Shown: positions 1 through 11,721 of the stretch, piece after piece
Numbering within the stretch: position 1 is the first letter of the stretch
Layout of the letters: each line of letters starts with the position of its first letter
NCBI GenBank assembly: GCA_025093555.1
Contig: JAIWNF010000073.1
Coordinates: 1-64,000 of the forward strand
Direction: 5' to 3'
From: Circinella umbellata
Taxonomy: Eukaryota; Mucoromycota; Mucoromycetes; Mucorales; Lichtheimiaceae
DNA: 64,000 bases
Program-made: the position numbers and the translations under genes
Notes under the pieces: generated by a model
Told to the model about the DNA's origin: nothing
What the model saw: only the letters and a program-made list of their open reading frames with translations
The model's database searches: none

Positions 1-737
1 ACTGATAATGGACATAGCAGATTCCCATGAGTGTCTTAATAAGCTATAGTATATATAGCCTTATTTAAGAGCCTTACGTAATATAACTCCTATCAAAATA
101 ACGCAATAACATGAATTTTATTTTCTTGATATCACTTATTAGATATACAAGTACATTTGTATAAACAAGTGATATTTCTTAGTATAACCTACATTATTAT
201 GTGGTTATGGTTTAGATTGTCGATATTTTTGTACCCAAAAATAAAATAAAACTACTACCTATTGATAAATAAGGAAATTACTCATCACTACAAATATTTC
301 TTGTTTTCTTGGTAACAATACATTTCATTCAAATAAGAAGGTTTACGTAATATTTTCTGCTTTCCATAAAACAAGTATAATTTCCTATTTCTATTATTTT
401 TCGATATGTCATGAAGTAATCCCAAAAAAGGCCTTAACGCTCGTGGTGACATCAGTTAAACCATCTTAGAGCGGCATTAAATTTTTGTTCATAAAGAAAA
501 AGCAAATACGACGTCAATTCAAATCTAGTATTACTTTAGCTTTCCAAAAAAAAAGAGACTACATAAGCATTATCGAGAAAGCTTTATTATCTGCCTTTTT
601 TCTTTCCTATTTTTGCTATACTGTATCTACTCTTTATAACCACAGTTATCACCCCCCCTTTTTTTTCACACATTCACGCGTTCTCTAATCATGTATACTC
701 TTTTCTTTTCATTGTATTATGATTCATCTTTATTTTA
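1..737. other. intergenic, no gene seen
   Basis: AT-rich sequence with many short stops in all frames. A 67-codon open frame at 485-688 is dominated by Lys, Phe and Ser codons and has no recognisable domain, so I do not call it a gene. It is the 3' flank of the minus-strand oxygenase that ends at 738. Confidence 0.6.
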
Positions 738-1894
738 TTATCGCATCCATGCAGTTAAAGCAAATCTTTCTGTGTTGGCTGGTAATACGGCATGATCAAC
801 TACTCCACTGAGAAAAATGACTAGTCGACCCAACATGGGCGGGACTGTTCTATCTGCAGCATCTCTCATACCATGACCTTCGGATTGACCATAAATTTTA
901 AGTTCACCTCCATCTTTTTGTGTCCATCCTGGGTTCAAATACATGATAGCTGTTACGCGACGTTGGTGTGTATCATCTGGATCATCGGTCGGGAATGCAT
1001 CGCGATGTCGCTCATATCTTGCTCCGTTTTCTGGTTTATATTGTGCAAGTTGGTATTCTGTTTTGCCACGTAATCGAATCATTCTTGATATATCATGATG
1101 TAAAGGTCCATTGAAGAAATCTAAAATAGTTTGTAAGTTGGATGGATTCTTTTTATCTGATTGAGTTGGATCGAGCCTTAAAAAATAGTCGAATTATGAT
1201 TAAAAGCTATTAGAATTGAATATATATATGTGCATGTAAAATAGTAAAAATAGCAAAAATAAATAAATAATCATTTTACCAAGTAATCCAGTCGTCTCGT
1301 GCTGTATGATCACGGAATGGATCATCAGAATTTGCGAGATCACTGGCTCGAGTAAATAATCCTTCCTTGGATAAACTTTCTGCTTCAGCGCGAGCACCTT
1401 GAAACAGATGAGAAGTTTTTCCCCCTTCAGTTAGTGTTTTTCTTTATCCCCCCTTCTCTGTCTCTCTCTCTCACACACACGCACGCACTCCCTATATTTA
1501 TAGATAAGTATCATAACTCGATAATAGTACCTTTGAGAGTCTTTAAATCAATTAAACCATCCACAGTTGCCCATCCATGACCATAAAGATCTTCGATTAC
1601 TTTACAAGGAAGACACTCGAGTTTCCAAGTCGGGCACGAAGCTTGTGACTCTGTGCTATTTACTTCTTTATAAAATAAACGTTGTGCAATATAAAGTGGG
1701 TTTTCTTGTTCGTCCAGATATTTCAATAAATCGTTTTCGTCAATCTCTTCCACTTCTTCTACTTCTTCTTCTTCATTAGGATCATATTCATAGTCAGAGG
1801 GTAAATCACTTTTGTTATCTGGAAATTCAGGCAGTTCAACTGCATTAGTAGTAGTAGCAGCTTTCAAAATGCGTGATTCCAATGCGTCACTCAT
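738..1894 (-). CDS. 2-oxoglutarate/Fe(II)-dependent oxygenase, prolyl-4-hydroxylase type
   Basis: Three exons on the minus strand (1531-1894, 1280-1397, 738-1176) join in frame to 306 residues. The first ATG at 1894 precedes an acidic N-terminal region with a Glu-rich run and Asp/Glu clusters. The last exon holds the double-stranded beta-helix core: the iron ligands HxD in YERHRDAF, the strand GGELKIYG, the turn GRLVIFLS, the distal iron His in VVDHAVLP and the 2-oxoglutarate Arg in ERFALTAW. All expected active-site residues are present. This architecture matches the EGLN/PHD-like branch of P4Hc oxygenases, which hydroxylate prolyl residues of proteins; the substrate here is unknown. An upstream in-frame ATG at 1948 is possible but adds an unlikely Phe-rich leader. 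Family call is strong, function is inferred. Confidence 0.85.
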
Positions 1895-4250
1895 TTTATT
1901 TATTGATTTTAAGAACTTTTGGTGGAAATAGAAAAAAAAAGTTGTCAAAAAAAAATATGCAGAGACCCGCGTGCGTGATAGGCTTTTGACATTTTTAAAT
2001 AACCGAATAATTGTTTCAGAGCAAATTTGGATTGAATGATCACATGATCAAATGTTTTACTTCATATACCCATAATCGGGGGAGTAATATCATAAGTCAA
2101 GATAAGTCTGACTTTTTAAACTTTGGCGTAATTATGCTGGATATATAAATATACTGGAACAGTGGGTATCAATTAGGGCATTATAGAATTTATATTTATG
2201 AATAACACTTCAGGTAATCAAGTTTTACTACTAAAGAAGTTTATATATACACATAAATCTTTTAACCATATCTGATAATATGACTACATATAATAGTCTT
2301 TCTTATAGATCACATTATTCATATTCAGTTTTTAATAGTCAGTCTGTTCGTTATAAACAGTTAGATGAAAGTACCTATAAGGTCGCAGTGAATACAATAG
2401 ATCAAGATATAGTGTCGTTGGATAAAACAGACGGACAATTGAATAGAAACCTATAAGTTATCAGAATACTATTATTTCACTAACTCCTGTATATACACAA
2501 ATCCATTAGTTTTTAAAACTATGATCATATTATTTATAGCACATTATAATATTATAGCTATAGAGTAATGTGTTTAATTACAAAGTCGTATTATACAATA
2601 TTTCTGATTTTGTATCCTATCATCATGAAGTATACTAACTTCATTCCTAATTGTTTTGAAACTAAGCTCTAATAAAAAAGAAGCGGGCACGCATTTGCTT
2701 GTATTTATAGATTGTATATTTTATAAAAGTTAATAGAAATATCTCGAAAAAAAGACATAGCACAAGATGAGGAGATATTAGTAGGAACAAGCATATAGCA
2801 ATGAACATGATGAAGTATATACAAACGGGGTATAATATAGCATTCTATTTGATAGACTGGAGAAGCAAAGTAAGATATATCAAACATATGAATTAGCAAG
2901 AGACTGATTGATAATATATAGCTTGTGTTTGTCAAAAAAGAACCCATATATACTATATTTTGTCCCATTAAAACATCAGATCTCCATTTTAGTGTTCTAC
3001 AAAAACTCTACTATGAATTTATTACCTATAAATAAACCAATATATTAAAGGAGGTATTAATGTCATTATAAATATGATACTATTAGTGTTGTCTTTATTT
3101 ACTATAGGGAAGACTATATGTGTAAAGAACCCAGTATTTTACTTTGGTCGGTGCAGGCCGACAGTTTTTCTTATTTCTTTTTGCGGAGTCAACTAATGCA
3201 ATGTAAAATTGTCTAATCATCTTCGTAGATCCATTTTCGTGACGTGATTCGCAAATTAAATCTACTTTAATAAGTTACAATAAAATATTTATCCATAAGA
3301 AGTAATTGGAGTTAAAAGTTAAAGTATAAACGTCTATATAAATGATACGTTGTAAACAAATTTCGTGTTATGACAAAAGAAATACGTATTTCACAGCGAA
3401 TCATTAGGAAAAAAACAATAGAATGTCAAAAAGTATCAATCAAAAATATGCTCAACATGTTTGGTTCTACTGTCTGTCAGTTGAACCAGTGTTATGGATC
3501 AACAGAAATCCCACGATTACACCATCAATATATTGGCGTTTTCATGCTATTTTTTTTTACGACTGATCATCCAAATTTAGTTTCCATCTCCTTCCAGTGA
3601 GTCAGTCTTTTTGATACTACTGTAAATTTAGGTTACCACCCATATTCGATTTACGTAACCCAGCTTCATTTTATCCATTGACAGATCTTTTTACTTTAAT
3701 TCATATATCAAGATAATTAAGAAGAATATGACGCTATCACCTTTTATTTTTTTACTAGAATATGTCTTAATATATACACACATAGCTTAATATTTAATCT
3801 ATTATTATAATAGCTCACCATTTTAATCAAAATAATCATATAATCTATTTTGCTGTCCCTCCTACCGTTAAATTAAAGTTCTAGCGATATGTCTCCGCCA
3901 GAAAAAAAAAACGAGAACAGCCCAAAAAGAGATGGATGGAAAGAGAAACATTTTTACATCTTGTGAAAGAAGAACCAATTATTTTCTGAAAACGCAATGT
4001 TTTCTTTTAAATATCTAGTATATGTTTCAATTTAATAATGATGTAAAATAAATAAATAATAACATCAAGTATGAATCGAGAAGACATTTTTTTTTTCTGG
4101 GGTTAGATGAAGAGGGAAAACTAAACAAAAATGCATTGAACTTTCAGCTGATGCAATACTGGTCAAATTTTATTGGACGACCTTTTAGTTGTGTCGCATC
4201 TCATCTCTTTTTGGATAAACGCTATAAAATTTTTTTTTCTGCAATATGAA
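1895..4250. other. intergenic, no convincing gene
   Basis: About 2.3 kb of AT-rich sequence between the oxygenase and metE. A 58-codon open frame at 2280-2456 and a 76-codon frame at 3370-3600 show no domain, no splice partner and no good initiation context, so neither is called. No tRNA-like T-arm was seen. Confidence 0.5.
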
Positions 4251-4258
4251 TATAAAAG
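4251..4258 (+). promoter_or_regulatory. TATA box of metE
   Basis: The sequence TATAAAAG lies about 100 bases before the metE ATG, followed by a long pyrimidine run and an A-rich leader ending AAACAAAAATGG. This is the layout of a strong fungal polymerase II core promoter, in keeping with the biased codon use of the gene. Confidence 0.6.
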
Positions 4259-4356
4259 GGCATTCAACTTTTTTTTTTTTGTATCTTTTTTTTTCTTTCA
4301 TCTCTTATCAGATAATCTATCTTTAATTCTCTTGAATAACTCTTATTAAAACAAAA

Positions 4357-6906
4357 ATGGTCGTCGCTACTAATCTCGGTTTCCCCTACGTCGGTGCTAA
4401 GCGTGAATTGAAGAAGTTGGTTGAATCTTACTGGTCTGGTAAGACTACTGAAGCCGAACTTCGTCAAGGTGTTGAAGGTATCCAAGCCAATCACTGGAAG
4501 TTGCAACAAGCTCAAGGTTTGGAACACATTCCTTCTGGTGATTACACTTTGTGGGATCGTGTTTTGGACACTGCTCATCAATTCGGTGCCATTCCCGCCC
4601 GTTATCAAAACATCGCCAACCCCTTGGACCAATACTTTGCCATGGGTCGTGGTTTGCAAAAGGCCGCTACTGAAACCACCGCCAAGGTTGATGTCCCTGC
4701 TATGGAAATGAAGAAGTGGTTTGATACTAACTACCATTTCACTGTTCCCGAATTCGAAGTTGACCAAGCTTTCACTTTACAAAACCCCCGTGCTGTTGAA
4801 CAATTCAAGACTGCCAAGGCTTTGGGTATCCACACTCGTCCCGTCATTGTTGGTCCTGTCTCTTTCTTGAAGCTCGGTAAGCCCGTCAAGTCTGGTGAAC
4901 AATTTGATACTTTGAGCTTGTTGCCTAAGGTTTTACCTTTGTACGTTGAATTGTTGAAGCAATTGGCTGAGGCTGGTGCTGAATGGGTTCAAATTGACGA
5001 ACCTGTTTTGATCTTTGATTTGGATGCTGAAACCAAGCTTGCTTTCGAAAAGTCTTACAAGACTTTGAAGGCTTCTACCAATTTGAAGCTTTTGGTTGCC
5101 GCCTACTTTGGTCGTGTCGAAAACAACATTTACCCTGTCAAGGATCACGTTGATGGCTTGCACTTGGATTTTGTTCGTGCTCCTGAAGAATTGGAAAAGG
5201 TTTTGCCTTTGATTGGTGAAAATCAAATCTTGTCCTTGGGTTTGGTCGATGGTCGTAACATTTGGATCAACAACTTGGAACAATCTATTCAGTTGGCTGA
5301 AAAGGCTGTTGCTGCTTTGGGCAAAGAACGTGTCTTTGTTGGTCCTTCTTGTTCGTTGGCTCACTCTCCTTTCTCCACTGAATTCGAAACCAAAATCCAA
5401 CAAGCTAATCCCGAATTATTCAGCTGGTTGTCTTTCTCTGTTCAAAAGACCAAGGAAATTGTCGTTATTGCCAAGGCTTTGAACGAAGGTCGTGATGCTG
5501 TCAAGGCTGAATTGGCTGCCAACGCTGCTGCTATCGAATCTCGTCGCACATCTCCTCAAACCACCAACAAGGAAGTCCGTGAACGTGTTGCTCAAATCCC
5601 TGCCTCTGCTTGGAAGCGTGCTTCTGCTTTCCCTATTCGTCGTGAAGCTCAAGTCAAGAAGCTCAACTTGCCTTTGTACCCCACCACCACCATCGGTTCT
5701 TTCCCTCAAACCAAGGAAATCCGTGTTGCTCGTCAAAAGCATAACAAGGGTGAATTATCTGATGCTGACTATGATGCTTTCATCAAATCTCAAATGAAGG
5801 AAGTTGTTGAATTCCAAGAAAAGGTTGGTTTGGATGTTCTTGTTCATGGTGAACCTGAACGTAACGACATGGTTGAACATTTCGGTCACTTGTTGTATGG
5901 TTATGATTTCACTCAAAACGGTTGGGTTGTTTCTTATGGTTCTCGTTGTGTCAAACCCCCAGTCATCTTTGGTGATGTCAGTCGTCGTGGTCCTATGACT
6001 ATTGATGAAATCAAGTATGCTCAATCTTTGACCTCCAAGCCTATGAAGGGTATGTTGACTGGTCCCGTCACCATGATGAAGTGGGCTTTCGTTCGTGATG
6101 ATATTCCCGCCAAGGATCTTTGTGCTCAAGTTGGCCTTGCTCTTCGTGATGAAGTCGTTGATCTTGAAGCTGCCGGTATTCCTTGTATTCAAGTTGACGA
6201 ACCCGCTATCCGTGAAGGTTTACCCATCCGTCGTGCTGATTGGGATGCTTATTTGGAATGGTCTGTTGCTTCCTTCCGTTTGTCTACCTCTGGTATCTCT
6301 GATGAAACTCAAATTCACACTCACATGTGTTACTCTGATTTCAATGATATCTTTGATGCTATTGTTGCTTTGGATGGTATGTATATTTTTTTATTTTTGG
6401 ATTGGATTTGGATTATCTTGTTTATTTTTAAAATATTACAGTTTATTAATTTTATTTTGATTTTTTTTAATTTATAGCCGATGTTATCACCATCGAAAAC
6501 TCCAAGTCTGACGAAAAGCTTTTGAAGATTTTCGAAACCAAGCAATACACCAACGAGATTGGCCCTGGCTTGTATGATATTCACTCGCCTCGTGTCCCAT
6601 CTGTTGAAGAAATGAAGAAGCGTTTCGCTGATATGCTCAAGTATATTCCTGATGAACTTCTCTGGGCCAACCCTGACTGTGGTTTGAAGACCCGTCAATG
6701 GTAAGATTTTTTTTTATTTAACTACTCGGAATTACTAGTGGCATTAGATTTTTGGTGAGAGTGTTTGTATGAAGATATGAGCAAATGTATCTAATCAATT
6801 TTTTTTTTGAAAAATTAATATATATAGGCCAGAAACTGAAGCCGCTTTGGTTAACCTTGTAGAAGTCGCCAAGTACTTCCGTTCGCTTAAGGCTCAACAA
6901 GCCTAA
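4357..6906 (+). CDS. metE: cobalamin-independent methionine synthase
   Basis: Exons 4357-6376, 6478-6700 and 6828-6906 join to 773 residues, the usual length of the family. The enzyme transfers the methyl group of 5-methyltetrahydropteroyl-triglutamate to homocysteine, the last step of methionine synthesis, in the cytosol. The N-terminal domain begins [18 protein letters not shown] and the C-terminal catalytic barrel begins near [14 protein letters not shown]. Zinc and homocysteine ligands are visible: His and Cys in [10 protein letters not shown], a Glu in ITIENSKS just after the first intron, and the Cys in [11 protein letters not shown], which sits at the end of exon 2. Both introns lie near the 3' end, after one 2-kb exon. 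Codon use is strongly biased (GGT, GCT, AAG, TTG), suggesting high expression. The start is supported by the N-terminal family match and the TATA box upstream. Confidence 0.97.
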
Positions 6907-8791
6907 GCTCATATCCTCTTTGCAAGTCTTAAATCACCCACCTTTTCAACAGAAGTGTAGGGTTAAAGGTAAGCTAAGAGTTCAACAGCTCCATGCATAA
7001 TTTCATAATCACAAAAACAGGAAGAAAACGAATCACACACACTACTGCACTCGATTTTTTGTTTCTTGATTGAAAGGGGCAACTTTTCTGGGATGAACTA
7101 ACGGCACTAAAATGGTTTTTTTTATCAAAAACTATTTTATTTACCTTTTATAAAAATTGTTTTTCTAAAAAAAACAATTCAACCCAAAAAAAATTAATAA
7201 CCTCGTCTCCCCTTCGTGGGTTATAATCTTCTACAACAACTTTTTTTAAAAAAAATATCCCCGAGAATTTTGTAATTCGCGGTTTTCAACAAATCTATCT
7301 CTTTTTAGCTTTTATATTCAACTACATTAGTCAGGAAATAAATCGTTCGCCTGCAGTTTTTTGTAAACAATAATTATTATTTTATCTTTTATTTTTTGTT
7401 GATTTTTTGTCTAATGGGGTAGATATATATAATGGTCTTTGTATGTGTATGTGTTGGTTTTATAATTATGTATTATACGAAGAGTATTCTTTTTGGGGTG
7501 TATGAGACAATGGGATATGTTGGTTGATAAAATAAGAAGTTGCCGTGTATTGTGACATCAGTTTATCACTACTGTCAACGTGTAAAATGGAGCTTTGTTC
7601 GACTTTGCCTTTTTTTTTTTATATCGGACAGCTTCAAGTCCAATGGTTTGAATGGATATGTTGATCGAGTTGGAAGTTATTAAAGCTTAATTAAAAGAAC
7701 TAGCATCCCAAGTGTACGTATATGATACTGTTTGAATTGATGTTATAACTAACTATATGTTTATAAGTATACATATATCCCATCATAGGTAGACATAGCT
7801 TTTCGAAGACAAGCGGATTCATTGTCATCATAAGTAAAAGCTATTCTGTTTTCAAGAATATTAGAGGTTAGAGGGTTAGTTGATATATAATAAGGTGTTA
7901 TAGAATGGTAATAAATTGTTAATTGGAATAAAAAACCTCAAAAACCAGACTATTCGTTAGTTATATGATATATACAATATGTCAAGCTGGTTTTTCTTCC
8001 CTGAATCGACTATTAGTGACAGTAGATATGGTCATATCATGATATATGACACACTTATGATCATTTTACTGCGTAAAGCTCATTCTTGCAAAAGTTTAAT
8101 TATCACCAAAGACCGAGAGTGCATTATCAATCTATAACACTCCAAATAACGTTCGCAATTTGTATTTTTTTAATACCTCGTGTAAAGAAATCAAATAATG
8201 GTATCCAAAACATTTCCAACTTGTTCTGTCCACTTTTATAATAAAGAACAGAACGCATCACTGTTGTATAAGTGGGTCAGGATAGAAATGTGCAGTAATA
8301 TGAAAAAAAGTCAAAAATTGGGAAAATCTTATCTTTGATCTACTGATGTATATAGAAACAACGTTGCGTAATATAACTAAACAACATGACTGATTGATTA
8401 TCAGCTTTATTTAATAGTAGTTCTTTTTAAGAGCGATCCCATTAAAGTAACTGCGATAGTAATTTTATACATGGAATGGTCTCCATGACAGGAACAAAAT
8501 GGTGTTAACAAGCAACGGAGTAGATTTTATTTAAAAATACTATTTTTTTAGAGAGAATACAGGGAAGATGGACATTTACATATATTCAAAACGGGAGATG
8601 GGATAAACAAGTGTAAATAAATGTAATATATATATAGTATATTTTGGAGAGCTGCGTGAATTTGTTTGTAGCTTATTCTGGAAAAATAGAGCTTAGTAGT
8701 CAGAACATTTCATTTTGAACCAAAAGTGTTTGAATAAATTTAGTTCTGAAGACTATGGAAATAGATAAATGATGTGATAAAAGAGCTCAGT
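6907..8791. other. intergenic, metE 3' flank
   Basis: AT-rich non-coding sequence with homopolymer runs. The first few hundred bases are probably the metE 3' untranslated region. No ORF, RNA gene or repeat was recognised. Confidence 0.5.
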
Positions 8792-9480
8792 TTACGAAAA
8801 AGGGACTTCCACGGCAACCTTCTTTGATTCATGTATTGGGGTACATTTTTCATAACCAGAACACATTTGATTTAAAGGTAATTTGTTCATAACGTTTCTC
8901 AAATCGTTAAAAAACTTCATGTAAGCATTAATGGTTGTTTCTATAGCTTGACCCGTTTCGTTGTTGTTGTTTCATTTTTTTTACCATCGCTGTTTACAGA
9001 TTGCTTGACTGTTCATTTGTTGATGGTACAATTTCCAATATCATAGGACGTACACATCTCTGCTGACCTTCTGCTTGACGTAGTTTAAAATATTTTTAAC
9101 TCACAAAAGACCCCAAGTCAAAGAACATAATTGGCAGATGAATCAGGTACAATGGTTGCTATCAAGAGCTTTTATTTGAGCAGTTATGATTTGAATAATT
9201 TATAAGCTAAGCCGTATTGCTAACACAGTAATTGTCTTTAGAATGAGAATGGAAAATCCAGTTACTTGAATGGAAGTTTCACTTTTGTGATCAACAACCT
9301 CTATGCCTAATTCTTTTTTTTTGTCCACACACATGGCACAGACATTTATAGAAGATAATCGAAATTCCTATCAAGGCTGTTGCCTTTTCTCTATTACGTA
9401 CAACTTCACATCTTTGTCCTCATTCAAGGACTTTCATTTACTGCTAAAAGTTCAGTGTCAAGTTCACTAGTTACAAAAAT
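8792..9480 (-). pseudogene. decayed coding remnant, unrecognised
   Basis: Read on the minus strand, this stretch carries several protein-like segments in shifting frames. From upstream to downstream they include a double-Cys segment CLCHVCGQK followed by KELGIEVVDHKSE, a segment RCVRPMILEIVPSTNEQ, and a terminal segment ETGQAIETTINAYMKFF running to a TAA at 8792-8794. Stops and frame changes separate them, so the gene is dead or I have missed introns. The paired CxxC could be part of a zinc finger. I do not recognise the family; a transposon relic is possible. The neighbours (metE and the 9940 gene) are on the plus strand. Confidence 0.35.
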
Positions 9481-9939
9481 AAAGTTACCATGAAATATGC
9501 ACATGCATAAATTATTATCTGGCTGTGATTATTGTCCACCTGACTTCATGTAAGCAATTGAGGGACCCTTTTTTTCTTTTCCCTTTCATGCTGGACAAAA
9601 ATATTGACAGAGATAGCTTTTAATTTTTTTTTTTGCATTCTTATGATAGAAATAAATTGAACTCTATTATCATTAATTCTAAAGATGTGGCTTCTTAAAA
9701 AAGAGTGAAACGTAATTTGGGTCATTGTTGCTTCCCCCCGCCCATACATATTTGGCTCAAATGTCCCAACAAAAAATCGGGGCGTTTTTGAAATCTCAGG
9801 TTGGTTTTGCGGAGTGGGCATTAGTTTTACTATTTTATTCTTCCCCGCCTTTTTTTTCCTTGTACTTTTTTTCACAAGACCTTATTTTTATATCTTCTTT
9901 ATTTTGTTTTCTCACGCCATTTTTTTTTAACTTTTACTA

Positions 9940-11442
9940 ATGGAAGCAATCGATGACTTTGCCAATGAGAACATTGCTCGCTCATTGGCTTATACTGTAT
10001 TAGAGCATAGACAACAACACCAATTTTCGGCTTTAGCTGCAATAGGATCAAGCCTATTATGTCAACGGATACATTTTCTCGGACCTTCCACTAATAACAA
10101 TACTGGTATAACAGAAGACCCTGAAAAATGGAATAATGTTGTGCAATGGCAAGAAGATAATTGTCCACAAGTAATTGAAACATTATGGACGGGCGATCAG
10201 CAAGATAAACTTTTTCAAAACCCAGTTTATTATAAACGACTTGATGCCGAAACTCTTCATTGCACGGTGGAATTTGCATATGAAAAGAAGACCCACTATG
10301 CTGTTATATTATCTTTGGAAGGAGGAGGTGGAGATATCTCTGAACTGAAGTATCATAATACCAAGGCATTTTCAGAACTTGAATGGCAGGTTATTAAAAA
10401 AAGCTGGCCTGAATCATTAGAACAAGCTGAGCGGGAGTTTATCTCCAAGATTCCACATCCTCCATCAAAAGCTGCTGCATTATCTTCTCCGAGTCCTGAG
10501 GTTTGTTTGGTTTTTTCGGGAAGTTGGGAGGAGAGTGAATTTCGATGTGTAACATTCTGATTGTAAAGGATGGTTTAAGTAATGATTGATTATAATTAAT
10601 CATAAAATTGTTTTTTTTTGTATCAATAGGCAAAACCGACAAGAGAAGCTCCAGATGATTATTGGGGCGGAGGTTGGTCTTCATCAGAAGATGAAGATGA
10701 TAATGGCTTATTGGAAATCAGATCACGACATAGCGATAAGAAAAGGTCAGCAGCACATAGTGAAAAGGATGATTCTGAAGATGAATATTTCACAAGATTT
10801 AGCCAAAATCCGGGTACTTTGACACCAGGCATCAATGAGCAACCACCTCCTGAAAATAATATTAAATCTGCACATAGTAACAATAACGCTACTGTTGATG
10901 CTGGTAATGCAAGAATGCTTCAACCATATACTGTCTTTCAAGATCTGGATCCACAACAACAATACAAGGAAATTGAAAAGCTTGAAATGCAAGAAGAATA
11001 TGATAATTCGTATAATCCGTTATATACGGTACCTAGTGTACCTGACCTTATGGATGCTCATCATTCTGCATTAGTTGAATTGACACAAATGTTACATGAT
11101 ACATTACCTGGTAAACCTGGTCAACAAAACAAGGTGAATGGTAATAATGTAAAAGTTGATCCTATACCCAAGATTGTTCGATCCACAAAATTCGCACAAG
11201 ATAAAAATCACGTGCCAGGTGATTTTCCAAATGATACCACAGCCGAAGGATTAATCGCACGGACCACAAATGAAAACGGTGCTGTAGCTAAGAAACAATC
11301 AGAATCCTATGGGCATGAAGCCGGAAGAATGTTATTAGAGAAGAGTTTACGGGCATTAGTGGGTGTTGGTAAAATGCTTGGTTTTAAAGGTTCTGAAATT
11401 TTATCTATAACTGAAAAAATTATCAAAGAAGAAACTTCATAG
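9940..11442 (+). CDS. conserved-looking protein of unknown function
   Basis: Two exons (9940-10500 and 10630-11442) join exactly in frame to 457 residues. I do not recognise the family. The first 170 residues look globular, with a mixed alpha/beta pattern and a segment WQVIKKSWPESLEQAE. The intron falls just before an acidic linker containing DDYWGGGW and SSSEDEDD; the middle region is polar, low in hydrophobic residues and probably disordered. The last 50 residues (RMLLEKSLRALVGVGKMLGF and onward) form a likely helix. There is no signal peptide or membrane segment. The gene is convergent with the hydrolase gene, with only 279 bases between stops. The start is the first ATG after a pyrimidine-rich promoter-like tract at 9830-9935. 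Confidence 0.8.
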
Positions 11443-11721
11443 TAAACAAGTTTAATTTGATTTTTCTTATTTCCTTTTTTTGTTGTGCGTCAAGCTTTTT
11501 TTTTCTCTTCTTCATATCTACCCCCTCATTTACCATCTCCCAATCCAAGTTTTTATATATAAATGTTCTTCATTTTTTTTTTAATTTTATTTTTTTTACT
11601 AGATAAAAAAAAAAATTCTACGATGTTATTATTATTGTTTTTTTTTCGGTGTATACAAGCTTCGAATAGTAAATTGTTTTTTCTTTTGTTATTTATACAT
11701 TTATTTTTGTTTTTCTCTTGT

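Noticed and set aside
2280..2456. 58-codon open frame beginning ATGACTACATAT
   Set aside because: Some protein-like character, but no domain, no splice partners and isolated in intergenic sequence; too short to support.
3370..3600. 76-codon open frame with Cys and Gln
   Set aside because: Ends in a poly-Phe run, no homology recognised and no promoter-like context.
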